A DNA stretch of 64,000 bases, taken from NCBI RefSeq assembly GCF_016918505.1, contig NZ_JAFFPZ010000008.1, positions 91,877 to 155,876 on the forward strand, in the 5' to 3' direction. The DNA is from Desulforhopalus vacuolatus. Its GTDB lineage: Bacteria > Desulfobacterota > Desulfobulbia > Desulfobulbales > Desulfocapsaceae. This document shows, piece by piece, positions 54,364 through 63,197 of the stretch. A program made the translations under genes and the position numbers. The notes below the pieces were generated by a model. The model had not been told where the DNA came from, searched no databases, and saw only the letters and a list, made by a program, of their open reading frames with translations. The first letter of the stretch is position 1. Every line of letters starts with the position of its first letter.

Positions 54364-54909
54364 ATGAACACGTCTGAAGATCGTTTGAACGAAAAACTCC
54401 AAAATATTTCGAATCGTCTCGTTGAATTAACAAAAGAAAACAACCAGTTAACGTCGAATATCATCAATCTGGCGGAAAAAAGAAATACGATGACCGAAGA
54501 ACGCACACAACGCACCAGGGACCAGTCAGAATTAAATCACCACAACACTGATCTTGCGGAAGAGCGCACCAGCCTCTCCGAGAAGCGGACGGTTCTGGCG
54601 CAGGAGCGGACTGAACTGGCTGAATCACGAACTGATTTTTCCATATATCGTTCAATTCTGGCAAAGGGTCGAACTGAACTGGCGTTCATTCGAACCGGTT
54701 TTTCATTCATTGCCCTGGGAATTGGCCTGATGCGATATTTTGGCTTCGGTCCCTGGACGACACTCGATGCGGGTATTGTGGTCATTGGTGCAGTCTCAGG
54801 TCTATACGGCAGTACTCGCTTCATAACCACGATGAAATTCCAGCGTATTTACGATCGCAAGATGAAAGCCTTTCTCGCCTCTGAACTCGAGGGTGTAGAC
54901 AAAAAATGA
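54364..54909 (+). CDS. DUF202 membrane protein with a tandem heptad (LAxERTx) lead-in
   Basis: 181 aa. Residues 64-112 are seven uninterrupted 7-residue units: LAEERTS, LSEKRTV, LAQERTE, LAESRTD, FSIYRSI, LAKGRTE, LAFIRTG, with two more at 36-49. The last two match the N-terminus of DUF202 domains (LAxERTxLAxIRTG). Two membrane helices follow at about 113-128 and 136-152, then FITTMKFQRIYDRKM. The N-terminal 60 residues look coiled-coil. The repeats read as amplification of the DUF202 entry motif. Function is unknown. Divergent from the radical SAM gene. Confidence 0.85.
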   Translation: MNTSEDRLNEKLQNISNRLVELTKENNQLTSNIINLAEKRNTMTEERTQRTRDQSELNHHNTDLAEERTSLSEKRTVLAQERTELAESRTDFSIYRSILAKGRTELAFIRTGFSFIALGIGLMRYFGFGPWTTLDAGIVVIGAVSGLYGSTRFITTMKFQRIYDRKMKAFLASELEGVDKK

Positions 54910-55168
54910 GACGACCTTTCTCTTTCCCCGTCCTCCTGTTACCTTTTTTTCGTTCTCTCCGGTTTTATACGTAATTTCAGTGTGTTAATTATACGAAAAA
55001 GAGTGAGCTGCCAATATGGTTACGTCACCATAACCTGATCCGAAGTTACCATGCCACAACAGGGTGCCAGCACTCGCTGCCCCCCACTCTCTCTTACAAG
55101 GTACCAGGTCACGGCCTTTCAAGCAGGAAGGTCTCAGACTGAGATTGCTGATGCACTGAATCCTTCTA

Positions 55169-55730
55169 ATACCATTTACATTTTGTATTGACCAGAGAAC
55201 GCAACTGCGTAAACATCTTTTTTGGCGATTGCGAATGAGTACTAATTCGTGTTTATCCGTGGTTCCTTTTGCAATTTGTAACCACGAATAGACACGAATT
55301 TTCACGAACAGGGACAACACATTAAACGAAAACGTTTGTATCCGAAGTTAAGCCGTACAGTGCACCAGGAGTATTAATCAACTTTGGGAGTCATTCGAAA
55401 GTCGGGGTTAAGCGTTTTACACTCTAATATTCCGTGTCTTCCGTGGTTTACCAGGAGCATGAGAACAGACCCTGCTCCAGATGGATCGATAAGCAGAAAC
55501 AATACATTGCCACAATACTCATGTAGTTTGCTACCACGGAAAACACGGAAGGACACGGAAAACATCAATTACCTCAAAGCAACCACAAGGGCATTCTCTT
55601 ATGGGTTCCTTATGGTTTTTTCAGTAATAATTCGTGTTTATTCGTGTCCATTCGTGGTTCCTTTTGTCGTTTGTAACCACGAATGGATAAACAGGATGCA
55701 AAACGGGTTACAACTTAATAGGAATGGTAT
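55169..55730 (+). repeat. ~550-bp noncoding element, full copy B
   Basis: 562 bp, differing from copy A by scattered bases and one 11-bp insertion (GGGTTCCTTAT near 55604). Same ends, ATACCATT and AATGGTAT. With copy A it brackets the segment 53289-55168 in direct orientation. No obvious target duplication flanks either copy. Confidence 0.88.
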
Positions 55731-55789
55731 CAGAGTAGAAAATAATATTTTTGACAGAATCAGGGGGTGTAAGGAGATATCGACACGGG

Positions 55790-56375
55790 ACAATGGCAGT
55801 AATTTTACTGCTCACGCCAATATCAATGAACGTCATTCCATTAATATCTTTTTTGCGAAACTATACGCAAACTGGCAGAGAGAAAAAAATAGAAATACCA
55901 CTGGCAGACTCAGAAGAATCTGGTCGAAAAAAAATAACAAGAGAACTCTTTCTCAAGAAGAGAGAGACAAGGGGGTTCTGTTGTTGAATTTGATCCCGAG
56001 AAGGTAACTTCTCAAGAAATCGGGAAGAACGAAAGGAGGAAGACAGGAGGATGGGGAAGGAGAAATGAGGTGAAACATTTTTTGCATCGCAAAGAACGCG
56101 AAGAAAGACAAAAAACATTTAATAACAAAGAGTTAGTCGAAACTAAACCGGGAAGGACGGAAAAAGTGGAGCCAGAAGAAAGGAGACAGGAGGACGGAAA
56201 AATCAAAAAGCAGGAAAGCAGATTTTCTTTTCACCTCGAAGAACACGAAACATACTGCAATTACATGCGTCCCGGCTTATTGAGAACGTCCCGAGAAAGG
56301 CCTTAAAGGTGCTGACATCTCTTGAAATATTCACTGGAAAACGTGTTGTATTTATTCCTTGAATTCAGCAGTTTT
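55790..56375 (+). pseudogene. Interrupted remnant related to 30066-30195
   Basis: The frame NINERHSINIFFAK at 55.83 kb and FTGKRVVFIP-stop at 56.34 kb match one contiguous frame at 30.07-30.19 kb. Here the two parts are split by about 465 bp of A-rich filler that contains a CAAAGAACGCGAAGAAAGAC motif (56090), also seen near 6190 and 50549. The remaining spacer to 56696 holds no recognisable gene. Confidence 0.5.
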
Positions 56376-56696
56376 TGTGTTGCTGTGGAGGATGATTTCG
56401 ATAGCCAGAATCGCGTCATAGACCAAAATAAAACACAATTTTTTGACGTTTATGATAATATATTACTGGTCTAATCCAAAAAAAAATTTCCCTGCCTTCC
56501 TGCCTCACAGAGGTATTTCTGATTGCCAGTCAACAGCAGCAGGTCCTTCACTCAGTCATGGCAGGCGTATCTTCTGCCATCTCAGATTTTTGAGGCGTCT
56601 CGATATTAGCGGAAACGTAACGATAACGCCTGGAACGTGTGGATTCCTGTTTTTCGTTTTCAACAGCAATTTAACACTACAGCAAGGAGGTTATGC

Positions 56697-58025
56697 ATGA
56701 AATACACACCTTACATGCTTCACAACTACAAAAGTATTCGCCAATTGCAATCCGTTTCACCCGAAATTATCGAGGCAATCGAGGTTGTCGGCTCAGTGCT
56801 GCCGTTTAAAACCAATAACTATGTGGTCAATAACCTCATCGATTGGAACAATATCCCGGATGATCCGATGTTCAAGCTGACATTTCCGCAAAAGGAAATG
56901 CTTATTCCGGAACATTTCACAGAAATGGCATCCGCCATTAAAAACAATGTCGGGAAAACACAGATAAAGGAAATCGCAAACAAAATCCGTTTGGAATTGA
57001 ACCCTCATCCAGCCGGCCAAATCGAATACAATGTTCCCTCAATCGAGGGCGAAAAAATTTACGGCATGCAGCATAAATATCGGGAAACGGTTCTGTTTTT
57101 CCCCAGCCAGGGCCAGACATGCCATGCGTACTGTACATTCTGTTTTCGCTGGCCCCAGTTTGTCGGGATAGAAGATTTAAAGTTCGCCTCCAGAGAGGTT
57201 GAACTGTTAGTGAAATATGTCAAAGAACATAAAGAGGTAACCGATGTGTTGTTCACCGGCGGCGATCCTTTGATTATGAAAACAACGCATCTTGAAACCT
57301 ATATTCGGGCATTGCTGGATGCCGACATTCCGAATTTGAGGCACATCCGGATCGGAACCAAATCACTTTCTTACTGGCCTTATCGATTTTTGACCGATAC
57401 TGATGCGGATGATCTGCTGCGGCTGTTTGAAGAGGTCAAAGGCGCCGGAAAACATCTGGCGATTATGGCGCATTTCAATCATCCGGCGGAACTCAAGAGC
57501 GACGCAGTTACCAAAGCGATTAAAAGGATTTTAAAGACTGGCGCCGTCATCCGGACCCAGTCTCCGATTCTCAGACACATCAACGACTCCGCAACAGTCT
57601 GGGGAAATATGCTCAGGAGGCAGATCGCGCTCGGATGCATCCCCTACTACATGTTCATCGTCAGAAATACTGGCGCGCAACATTATTTTTCCATTCCGCT
57701 GGTTGAAGCCTGGCATATTTTTCAGGAAACCTATCAGTCGATCAGCGGGATTTGCAGAACGCTGCGCGGACCAAGCATGTCCTGTATTCCAGGTAAGATT
57801 CAGATACTGGGGGTAGCGGACGTGAAAGGAGAAAAAGCTCTGGCACTCAGAATGATTCAGGGAAGAAATCCGGACTGGGTAGCGCGTCCGTTTTTTGCAA
57901 AATATGATGAAAAGGCCACCTGGTACAATGAGCTGAAGCCTGCGTTTGGAGAGGAAAAGTTTTTCTTCTCCGATGAACTTGAAAAGAGGTTAGATACCGA
58001 TGCATTGGAGGCAGGCTGCGAGTAA
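56697..58025 (+). CDS. KamA-like radical SAM protein (lysine 2,3-aminomutase family)
   Basis: 442 aa from the ATG after AAGGAGG. YRETVLFFPSQGQTCHAYCT with CHAYCTFC near 142-149 holds the cluster motif. DVLFTGGDPLIMKTTHLETY, RIGTKSLSYWPYRFL and LAIMAHFNHPAEL match the KamA family order, as does KTGAVIRTQSPIL. The classic KamA cluster motif CxxYCRxC reads CHAYCTFC, with Phe-Arg-Trp after it, and the PLP Lys near the C-terminus is not obvious. It may be an aminomutase for another amino acid or a relative with another reaction. It stands alone after a repeat-rich spacer. Confidence 0.8.
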   Translation: MKYTPYMLHNYKSIRQLQSVSPEIIEAIEVVGSVLPFKTNNYVVNNLIDWNNIPDDPMFKLTFPQKEMLIPEHFTEMASAIKNNVGKTQIKEIANKIRLELNPHPAGQIEYNVPSIEGEKIYGMQHKYRETVLFFPSQGQTCHAYCTFCFRWPQFVGIEDLKFASREVELLVKYVKEHKEVTDVLFTGGDPLIMKTTHLETYIRALLDADIPNLRHIRIGTKSLSYWPYRFLTDTDADDLLRLFEEVKGAGKHLAIMAHFNHPAELKSDAVTKAIKRILKTGAVIRTQSPILRHINDSATVWGNMLRRQIALGCIPYYMFIVRNTGAQHYFSIPLVEAWHIFQETYQSISGICRTLRGPSMSCIPGKIQILGVADVKGEKALALRMIQGRNPDWVARPFFAKYDEKATWYNELKPAFGEEKFFFSDELEKRLDTDALEAGCE

Positions 58026-58202
58026 CCGTTCTGTTCAAGAAACCCCTTAGAAAAACGTTTTAGGTCCCTTCGCTTCAATGTTTTCGCCATCTCCTTTTTA
58101 TTTCAAGAAAATCGATTATCTGGTATCTTTCTTCTATGGAGAGATGCCTGTGAGTGTTACCGGTACCTTGAAGAATAATGTCAAGACATAAGGAGAAAAT
58201 AC

Positions 58203-59072
58203 ATGGAAAAAGTAAAATCAATTGCAATCACTGGGGCCAGTGGTTTCGTCGGTTCTCACTTGTGTCAGATTTTTAAGAAAAACGGCTGGGAAATAACACC
58301 CCTCGGCCGTAAAGAATTTGCCTCCACAGCAGAAGAACTTGCTAAAATCATACAGGGGGTTGATGTCATAGTAAACCTGGCCGGGGCTCCTGTAGTCGGT
58401 CGGTGGAGTGAGAAGTATAAAAAAATTTTATACGACAGCAGAGTCACTCTCACAAGCAAACTGATTCGTGCCTGCAATCTGTTGGATACGCCTCCTTCTA
58501 CGTTCCTTTCTGTTTCTGCCGCCGGTTGTTATACCGAAACAGGAAGCCATACTGAAGAGGATAATGTCCTGGCTGACGATTTTCTCGGAAAACTGACCCG
58601 CAACTGGGAGCATGAAGCTTTAAAAGCTAAAGAATTTGGCAGCCGCACAGTTATTTTTCGTTTTGGTATTGTTTTAGGAAAGGGAGGAGGTGTCCTGGGG
58701 CAGATGCTTTTGCCTTTTAAACTTGGTTTGGGAGGCACCATTGGTGATGGCAGTCAGGCTCTTTCCTGGATACATATAAAAGATTTGGTTCGGATTTTTG
58801 AAGCTGCAATTAATGATTCGACCTATGAAGGTATCTATAATTTAACAGCGCCTCATCCAACAACCAATCTTGAATTCACCAAAGCTCTCGGCAAAGCTCT
58901 TTCAAGACCAACCATTTTACCCGTTCCCGTTTTTCTCCTTCGTCTCGTCTATGGCGAAGGGGCAAAGGTCATCACTTCCGGGCAGACAGCTCTTCCCAAA
59001 AGGTTGCTGGACCGTGGTTTTCAATTTGATTTTCCTTTTATTGATGAAGCAGTTTCTGACTGCATAAAATAG
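58203..59072 (+). CDS. TIGR01777-family epimerase-like protein (YfcH type)
   Basis: 289 aa, extended SDR fold. IAITGASGFVGSHLCQIFKK is the NAD(P) site; VIVNLAGAPVVGRWSEKYKK, VSAAGCYTETG, RFGIVLGKGGGVLGQML and the final TSGQTALPKRLLDRGFQF are the family hallmarks. Physiological substrate is unknown. It precedes the endonuclease V-like/DUF1722 gene by 14 bp. Genes of this family often sit with photolyase and DUF1722 genes in other bacteria, as I recall, which supports a common stress or UV context. Confidence 0.9.
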   Translation: MEKVKSIAITGASGFVGSHLCQIFKKNGWEITPLGRKEFASTAEELAKIIQGVDVIVNLAGAPVVGRWSEKYKKILYDSRVTLTSKLIRACNLLDTPPSTFLSVSAAGCYTETGSHTEEDNVLADDFLGKLTRNWEHEALKAKEFGSRTVIFRFGIVLGKGGGVLGQMLLPFKLGLGGTIGDGSQALSWIHIKDLVRIFEAAINDSTYEGIYNLTAPHPTTNLEFTKALGKALSRPTILPVPVFLLRLVYGEGAKVITSGQTALPKRLLDRGFQFDFPFIDEAVSDCIK

Positions 59073-59086
59073 CAGGTAGAATTTAT

Positions 59087-59791
59087 ATGCGGATTTGGGA
59101 TATAAACCCTGGTTTCCTCAATGATCAAAGTCTTTTAGGAGAACATCGCGAACTGCATGGTATTCATTCCATTATCAGCAAGGGCAAGTCCGGGTATTCC
59201 CGTCACCCGGAAACCCTTCGCTGGTATTCTCATTTGTCTGCGCTGGTAATTCGCCATGAGTTACTCGTTGAAGAGATGAAATTGCGGGAATTTAACCACT
59301 ACAGCCCACTTCACAGAGATACGAGGAGTTTTGAATGGCCGACAATTTTTATTGATTCCCCCGCAGCGCAATACAGACTGCTTCAGAAAAAGTATGTCAG
59401 AAAAAAACAGGGGCGTATCTCTTTGCCACGGAATATCCAGGAATTATGGGCAGCCCATAAATATTCCGTTATGGCCAGAAGCCCTTCCATCTGCAAAGAA
59501 ATCGGTAAAAGAGTGGCTGCTGAAGAAATTACTTTCGATGCTTTATCAGAAAAGCTCGTGCTTTTTCTACGTACCCTGCCCCCTCAGGAACGCATTACGA
59601 ATGCAGTCTTCCATATGTGGGGCTATATTTCCGATTATTCACTGGTGAATCCTCAAGAGCTGACAAACATTGAGTTGCTCCAGAAAATTCAGAAAAAATC
59701 CAGGGAATATAATATCGATTATCTCCTTCACTCCACGGCCCTCAGTGAATTAATGTTCTATGCCCGATGGCCTTCATTTCTGGAAGAATAG
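59087..59791 (+). CDS. Pyrimidine-dimer endonuclease V-like / DUF1722 fusion
   Basis: 234 aa. Residues 1-90 match the Pyr_excise family: MRIWDINPGFL, LLGEHRELHGI and GYSRHPETLRWYSHL, then HELLVEEMKLREFNHYSPL. Compared with T4 endonuclease V, the Arg3 and catalytic Glu23 positions are kept (Arg2, Glu22) but the N-terminal catalytic Thr is absent. Residues about 110-234 match DUF1722 (YbgA-like): ELWAAHKYSVMARSP, VFHMWGYISDYS and YNIDYLLHSTALSELMFY. ybgA lies next to photolyase phrB in E. coli, so the fusion points to UV-damage handling by both halves. Activity is not shown. Confidence 0.8.
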   Translation: MRIWDINPGFLNDQSLLGEHRELHGIHSIISKGKSGYSRHPETLRWYSHLSALVIRHELLVEEMKLREFNHYSPLHRDTRSFEWPTIFIDSPAAQYRLLQKKYVRKKQGRISLPRNIQELWAAHKYSVMARSPSICKEIGKRVAAEEITFDALSEKLVLFLRTLPPQERITNAVFHMWGYISDYSLVNPQELTNIELLQKIQKKSREYNIDYLLHSTALSELMFYARWPSFLEE

Positions 59792-60418
59792 CTCCTTCAG
59801 CGCGGGAGAAGACGGGAGTTACCACCGTTCCCTCCATGATCTTCAACGACTTGACCCGTCTCGTCGGTGCCTGGTCTGTTGAGGAGGACAAGAAGGTGCT
59901 CTCTCAACTCTCGAAAGGAGAGCAGCGCAGCCAAAACCCTTCACTGTCATAATCTCCAGCCATATAACCCGCCTGTATTACATCCCGCAGAACGCCACAA
60001 TACAACGAAAAAAATGCCATCTCTCTGGCCCTCCTCACCCCGCCCTTCACTATTGTTCCCCCGTGACCTCTTTTCACACCGGCCTTGAGCACTGTTGTCA
60101 CTGGTTCAACTCGTAAAGAATCGGGGGTACCCTTGATTTTTGAGAAATGACGAGTACAACAGGCTGTGTCTTTCCAGCTGTCAATTTTAGCTTTGCTATT
60201 CATCATCAAAATAGCTTATATATACAACCAGCTGATATTCCATGTAAAAGACTACTTTACATGGTGAGACCTTACAAAAAACCGGTTGCCACAATGGATA
60301 ACTTACCTATACTTAGGTGCTACTAAGTTACTTGTTATTATGAAAAATTATTTATATGTTCGAAGTAGATCCTGCACCTCTACGCAGGGAAGGCTTCAAC
60401 TAGAATACTGGAGGCATC
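59792..60418. other. Spacer upstream of feoAB
   Basis: No gene is seen; one short open frame at 59767 has no start signal. GGGTACCCTTGA at 60124-60135 and ACAGGCTGT at 60160 resemble pieces of the small element family. The part from 60200 is AT-rich and should hold the feo promoter. Confidence 0.45.
60305..60328. promoter_or_regulatory. Candidate metal-regulator operator upstream of feoAB
   Basis: Two overlapping palindromes: ACCTA-TACT-TAGGT (60305-60318) and ACTTAG-GTGCTA-CTAAGT (60311-60328). TTAGGT is the half-site of DtxR/IdeR-type iron repressors, and position 91-114 bp before the start fits a promoter. Inferred only. Confidence 0.4.
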
Positions 60419-62896
60419 ATGGCAACACTTAATACCCTCAGGGCAGGTGACAAAGCAAGGATCACTGCGGTGAACTGCGAATCTGCACTGAGAGGTCGTT
60501 TCTACTCTTTTGGTGTCGTCAAAGGGGCAAAACTTGAGGTGACAGAAATCACCCTTGCCCGTCAGACGATGGATATTATCATCAACAAAAGTAAAATTGC
60601 GCTGCGTATCTCAGAAGCCAAACGCATTGATACGGAACTGATTGAAAAGATGTCACCAGTCGAGAGAATGATCCCTCTTGAAAAAAGGGACGACAGAGAC
60701 CCCGTCATTGAGCACAAGGGAGGAACGCTGATACGAATTGCCCTTGCCGGACAACCCAATGTCGGAAAGAGCAGTTTGATCAACTCAATCTCCGATGCGC
60801 GGCTGCGGGTTGGCAACTTCGCCGGAGTAACGGTTGAAAAGAAGATGGTGACCTTCAACTACCGCAACTACACCCTTGAAATCACTGATCTGCCTGGTTC
60901 TTATTCCCTGAACGACTACACTCCTGAGGAGAGAGTGACCAAGGAGTTCCTTGACAGGGCACAGAAGTACGACATCATTCTCAATGTTGCCGACTCCACC
61001 AATCTTGAACGTAATCTCTATCTCACGTATGAACTCCTCTCTCTCGACCGAAAAATGCTTCTCGCTCTTAATATGAGCGATGAGGCGGAGAAGGAACAAA
61101 TTGTCATTGACGAGGAGCTGCTTTCCGGCCTGCTCGGCATCCCATGCGTGAAAACCAGTGCCGTAAAGCGTACCGGTCTTGAGACACTGGTGGAAACTGT
61201 TATCAGAGTTTTTGCAGAGGATTTGAAACCGTCGAAGGTGATTTTTTCCGATCTGGTGGAGAGGGAAATCGAAAAGATTACAAACTTTCTCTCCAAAGCA
61301 AATTCTCCAGATCTTGACAAACACAATTCATACCGGGCAAGTGCCATTAAAATACTTGCAGGCGATAAGCAGATCTATGAGACTCTGCATGACAAACCGG
61401 TGTGGGCGCAGGTTCAGCCAATTCTTGATGCCTCCTGGGAGAAAATCTATCTGAAATACAACTCCCGGGATATTGAGGATATTTTCAACGATGAAAAATT
61501 TTCTTTCTGCAAAGGAGCAATCACCGAAGTATCCATCTCTAAAAAGGAGGAGCGCCGTTCCCTGTCGGCAACGCTGGACATCCTTTTCCTCAACAAATAC
61601 ATCGGACTTCCCATTTTTCTGGTTTTGATGTGGGGACTTTTCCAGGCGACCTTTGTCATCGGGCAGATTCCCATGGAATGGATAGAGAGTGGCGTCACCT
61701 GGCTGCAAAATACAACTGTTCAGGTCCTTGGCGAAAATTCTCTCTCCGATATGATCTCAAACGGAGCCATCGGCGGGGTAGGAGCAGTGGTTTCCTTTAT
61801 CCCCAACATCATGATTCTCTTCCTTGGTATCGCTCTGCTGGAGACTACCGGCTACATGAGCCGGGCGGCCTTTCTGCTCGACGGTTTTCTGCACCACTTC
61901 GGCCTGCATGGGAAATCTTTTATCCCGCTGATTACAGGTTTCGGCTGCTCTGTTCCCGCCTATATGGCAGCACGTACCTTAAAAAACCGCAGTGACCAGC
62001 TGTTGACTCTCTTCACCGTGAGTTTCATGTCCTGCGGAGCGAAACTGCCTACCTACATCCTCTTCACCGGGGCTTTTTTCAGCAAGGAAAGCGCGGGGAA
62101 CGCCCTCTTCGGGATCTATGTCGGCGGAGCCTTTATCGGTCTTCTCTCGGCCCTGGTTCTGAAGAAAACGGTTTTCAAAGGAAGAAATGAACCCTTTGTC
62201 ATGGAGATGCCAAAATATCGCATGCCGTCGTTTCAACTGGTGAACAGCATGGTGATGAACCAGACGATGATGTATTTTAAAAAGGCTGGAACATATATTC
62301 TCGCCGTCTCAATTCTGGTATGGGCTGCAAGTTCCTACCCGAAACAGCTGCACCTGGACGAGGCGTTCAATATACAAATTGCCGGGTATGATCATCAGAT
62401 CGAACAACTCCAGGCTCAACCGGAGAGTGAAACTGCTCAGGTGAAACTGGCTGAGCTTCATACCGCAAAAGAGACTCTCGGGAACAAGCATGCTGAAGAG
62501 AATCTTGGGAACTCTTATCTCGGCAAGATAGGCAAATTCTCCGAGCCCTTCTTCAGACCTCTCGGCTACGACTGGAAAATGGCCGTTGCACTGGAAGCCG
62601 GACTGGCGGCAAAAGAGGTGGTTGTTTCCACCCTGAGCGTGCTCTACAACATGGGAGATGACGTTGATGAGACATCTGTGGGGCTCATTGAAAATATTCG
62701 CAAAAATATCCCGTTTCCGGTGGCGGTCTCCTTTATCGTCTTCGTAATGCTTTATCTGCCCTGCATTGCTTCGTCGATGGTTTTTGTGAAGGAGAGCGGC
62801 GGCTGGAAATATCTTGGATACCAGTTTGCCTACACTACCGCAGTGGCATGGATTTTCTCTTTCATCGCCTTTCATGTAACGACGCTGCTCACATAA
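60419..62896 (+). CDS. feoB: FeoA-FeoB fusion, ferrous iron transporter
   Basis: 825 aa. Residues 1-75 are a FeoA (SH3-like) domain: LRAGDKARITAVNCESALRG, YSFGVVKGAKLEV. The G domain follows: Walker A ALAGQPNVGKSSLIN near 109-123, TDLPGSYSLNDYTPEE and ALNMSDEAEKE as the G4 region. From about 390 come the membrane helices with GFGCSVPAYMAARTL and SFMSCGAKLPTYI, the Gate motifs with the metal-path Cys. Imports Fe2+ across the inner membrane. TGGAGGCATC precedes the ATG. An element starts right at its stop codon. Confidence 0.96.
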   Translation: MATLNTLRAGDKARITAVNCESALRGRFYSFGVVKGAKLEVTEITLARQTMDIIINKSKIALRISEAKRIDTELIEKMSPVERMIPLEKRDDRDPVIEHKGGTLIRIALAGQPNVGKSSLINSISDARLRVGNFAGVTVEKKMVTFNYRNYTLEITDLPGSYSLNDYTPEERVTKEFLDRAQKYDIILNVADSTNLERNLYLTYELLSLDRKMLLALNMSDEAEKEQIVIDEELLSGLLGIPCVKTSAVKRTGLETLVETVIRVFAEDLKPSKVIFSDLVEREIEKITNFLSKANSPDLDKHNSYRASAIKILAGDKQIYETLHDKPVWAQVQPILDASWEKIYLKYNSRDIEDIFNDEKFSFCKGAITEVSISKKEERRSLSATLDILFLNKYIGLPIFLVLMWGLFQATFVIGQIPMEWIESGVTWLQNTTVQVLGENSLSDMISNGAIGGVGAVVSFIPNIMILFLGIALLETTGYMSRAAFLLDGFLHHFGLHGKSFIPLITGFGCSVPAYMAARTLKNRSDQLLTLFTVSFMSCGAKLPTYILFTGAFFSKESAGNALFGIYVGGAFIGLLSALVLKKTVFKGRNEPFVMEMPKYRMPSFQLVNSMVMNQTMMYFKKAGTYILAVSILVWAASSYPKQLHLDEAFNIQIAGYDHQIEQLQAQPESETAQVKLAELHTAKETLGNKHAEENLGNSYLGKIGKFSEPFFRPLGYDWKMAVALEAGLAAKEVVVSTLSVLYNMGDDVDETSVGLIENIRKNIPFPVAVSFIVFVMLYLPCIASSMVFVKESGGWKYLGYQFAYTTAVAWIFSFIAFHVTTLLT

Positions 62897-62897
62897 G

Positions 62898-63131
62898 GGG
62901 ACCTTGAAACAGCTTGTATTTCGTTCATATTCGAGGCGCAGGAGGAAATTTATCACAGGTATATTAGTACCTTAGAAATTATTTCCGTGTTTTTCCGAAA
63001 AAAATTTCGTGAAGGTTCTTATACCGACTTACCGTTCATCATCAGTGTAGTTGATATCGGAGTCTGGCGCTTACCTCCGAGGATAAATTTTTGACTGTAA
63101 CGAAGAAGATGGGCGATTATTCAAGGGACCC
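62898..63131 (+). repeat. Longest copy of the GGGxACCTTGAA element, inside the feo locus
   Basis: 234 bp from GGGACCTTGAAACAGCTTG to TTCAAGGGACCC. It shares both ends and the TATCGGAGTCTGGCG block with the 153-bp copy at 48754-48906, but holds about 80 bp more in the middle (CACAGGTATATTAGTACC onwards). It starts one base after the feoB TAA and separates feoB from the small Cys-rich gene. Confidence 0.85.
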
Positions 63132-63197
63132 ATAATCAGGGGATACGGCATCCTCCCGCCAGGATGGCTGAAGGATGGCACACCCGAGGAGAAAAAG

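Noticed and set aside
55384..56007. Open frame of 207 codons through copy B of the 550-bp element
   Set aside because: Its first half is repeat sequence also open by chance in copy A; only the tail resembles the remnant at 30 kb.
56070..56306. 78-codon Lys/Glu-rich open frame
   Set aside because: Low-complexity A-rich filler inside an interrupted remnant; no convincing protein.
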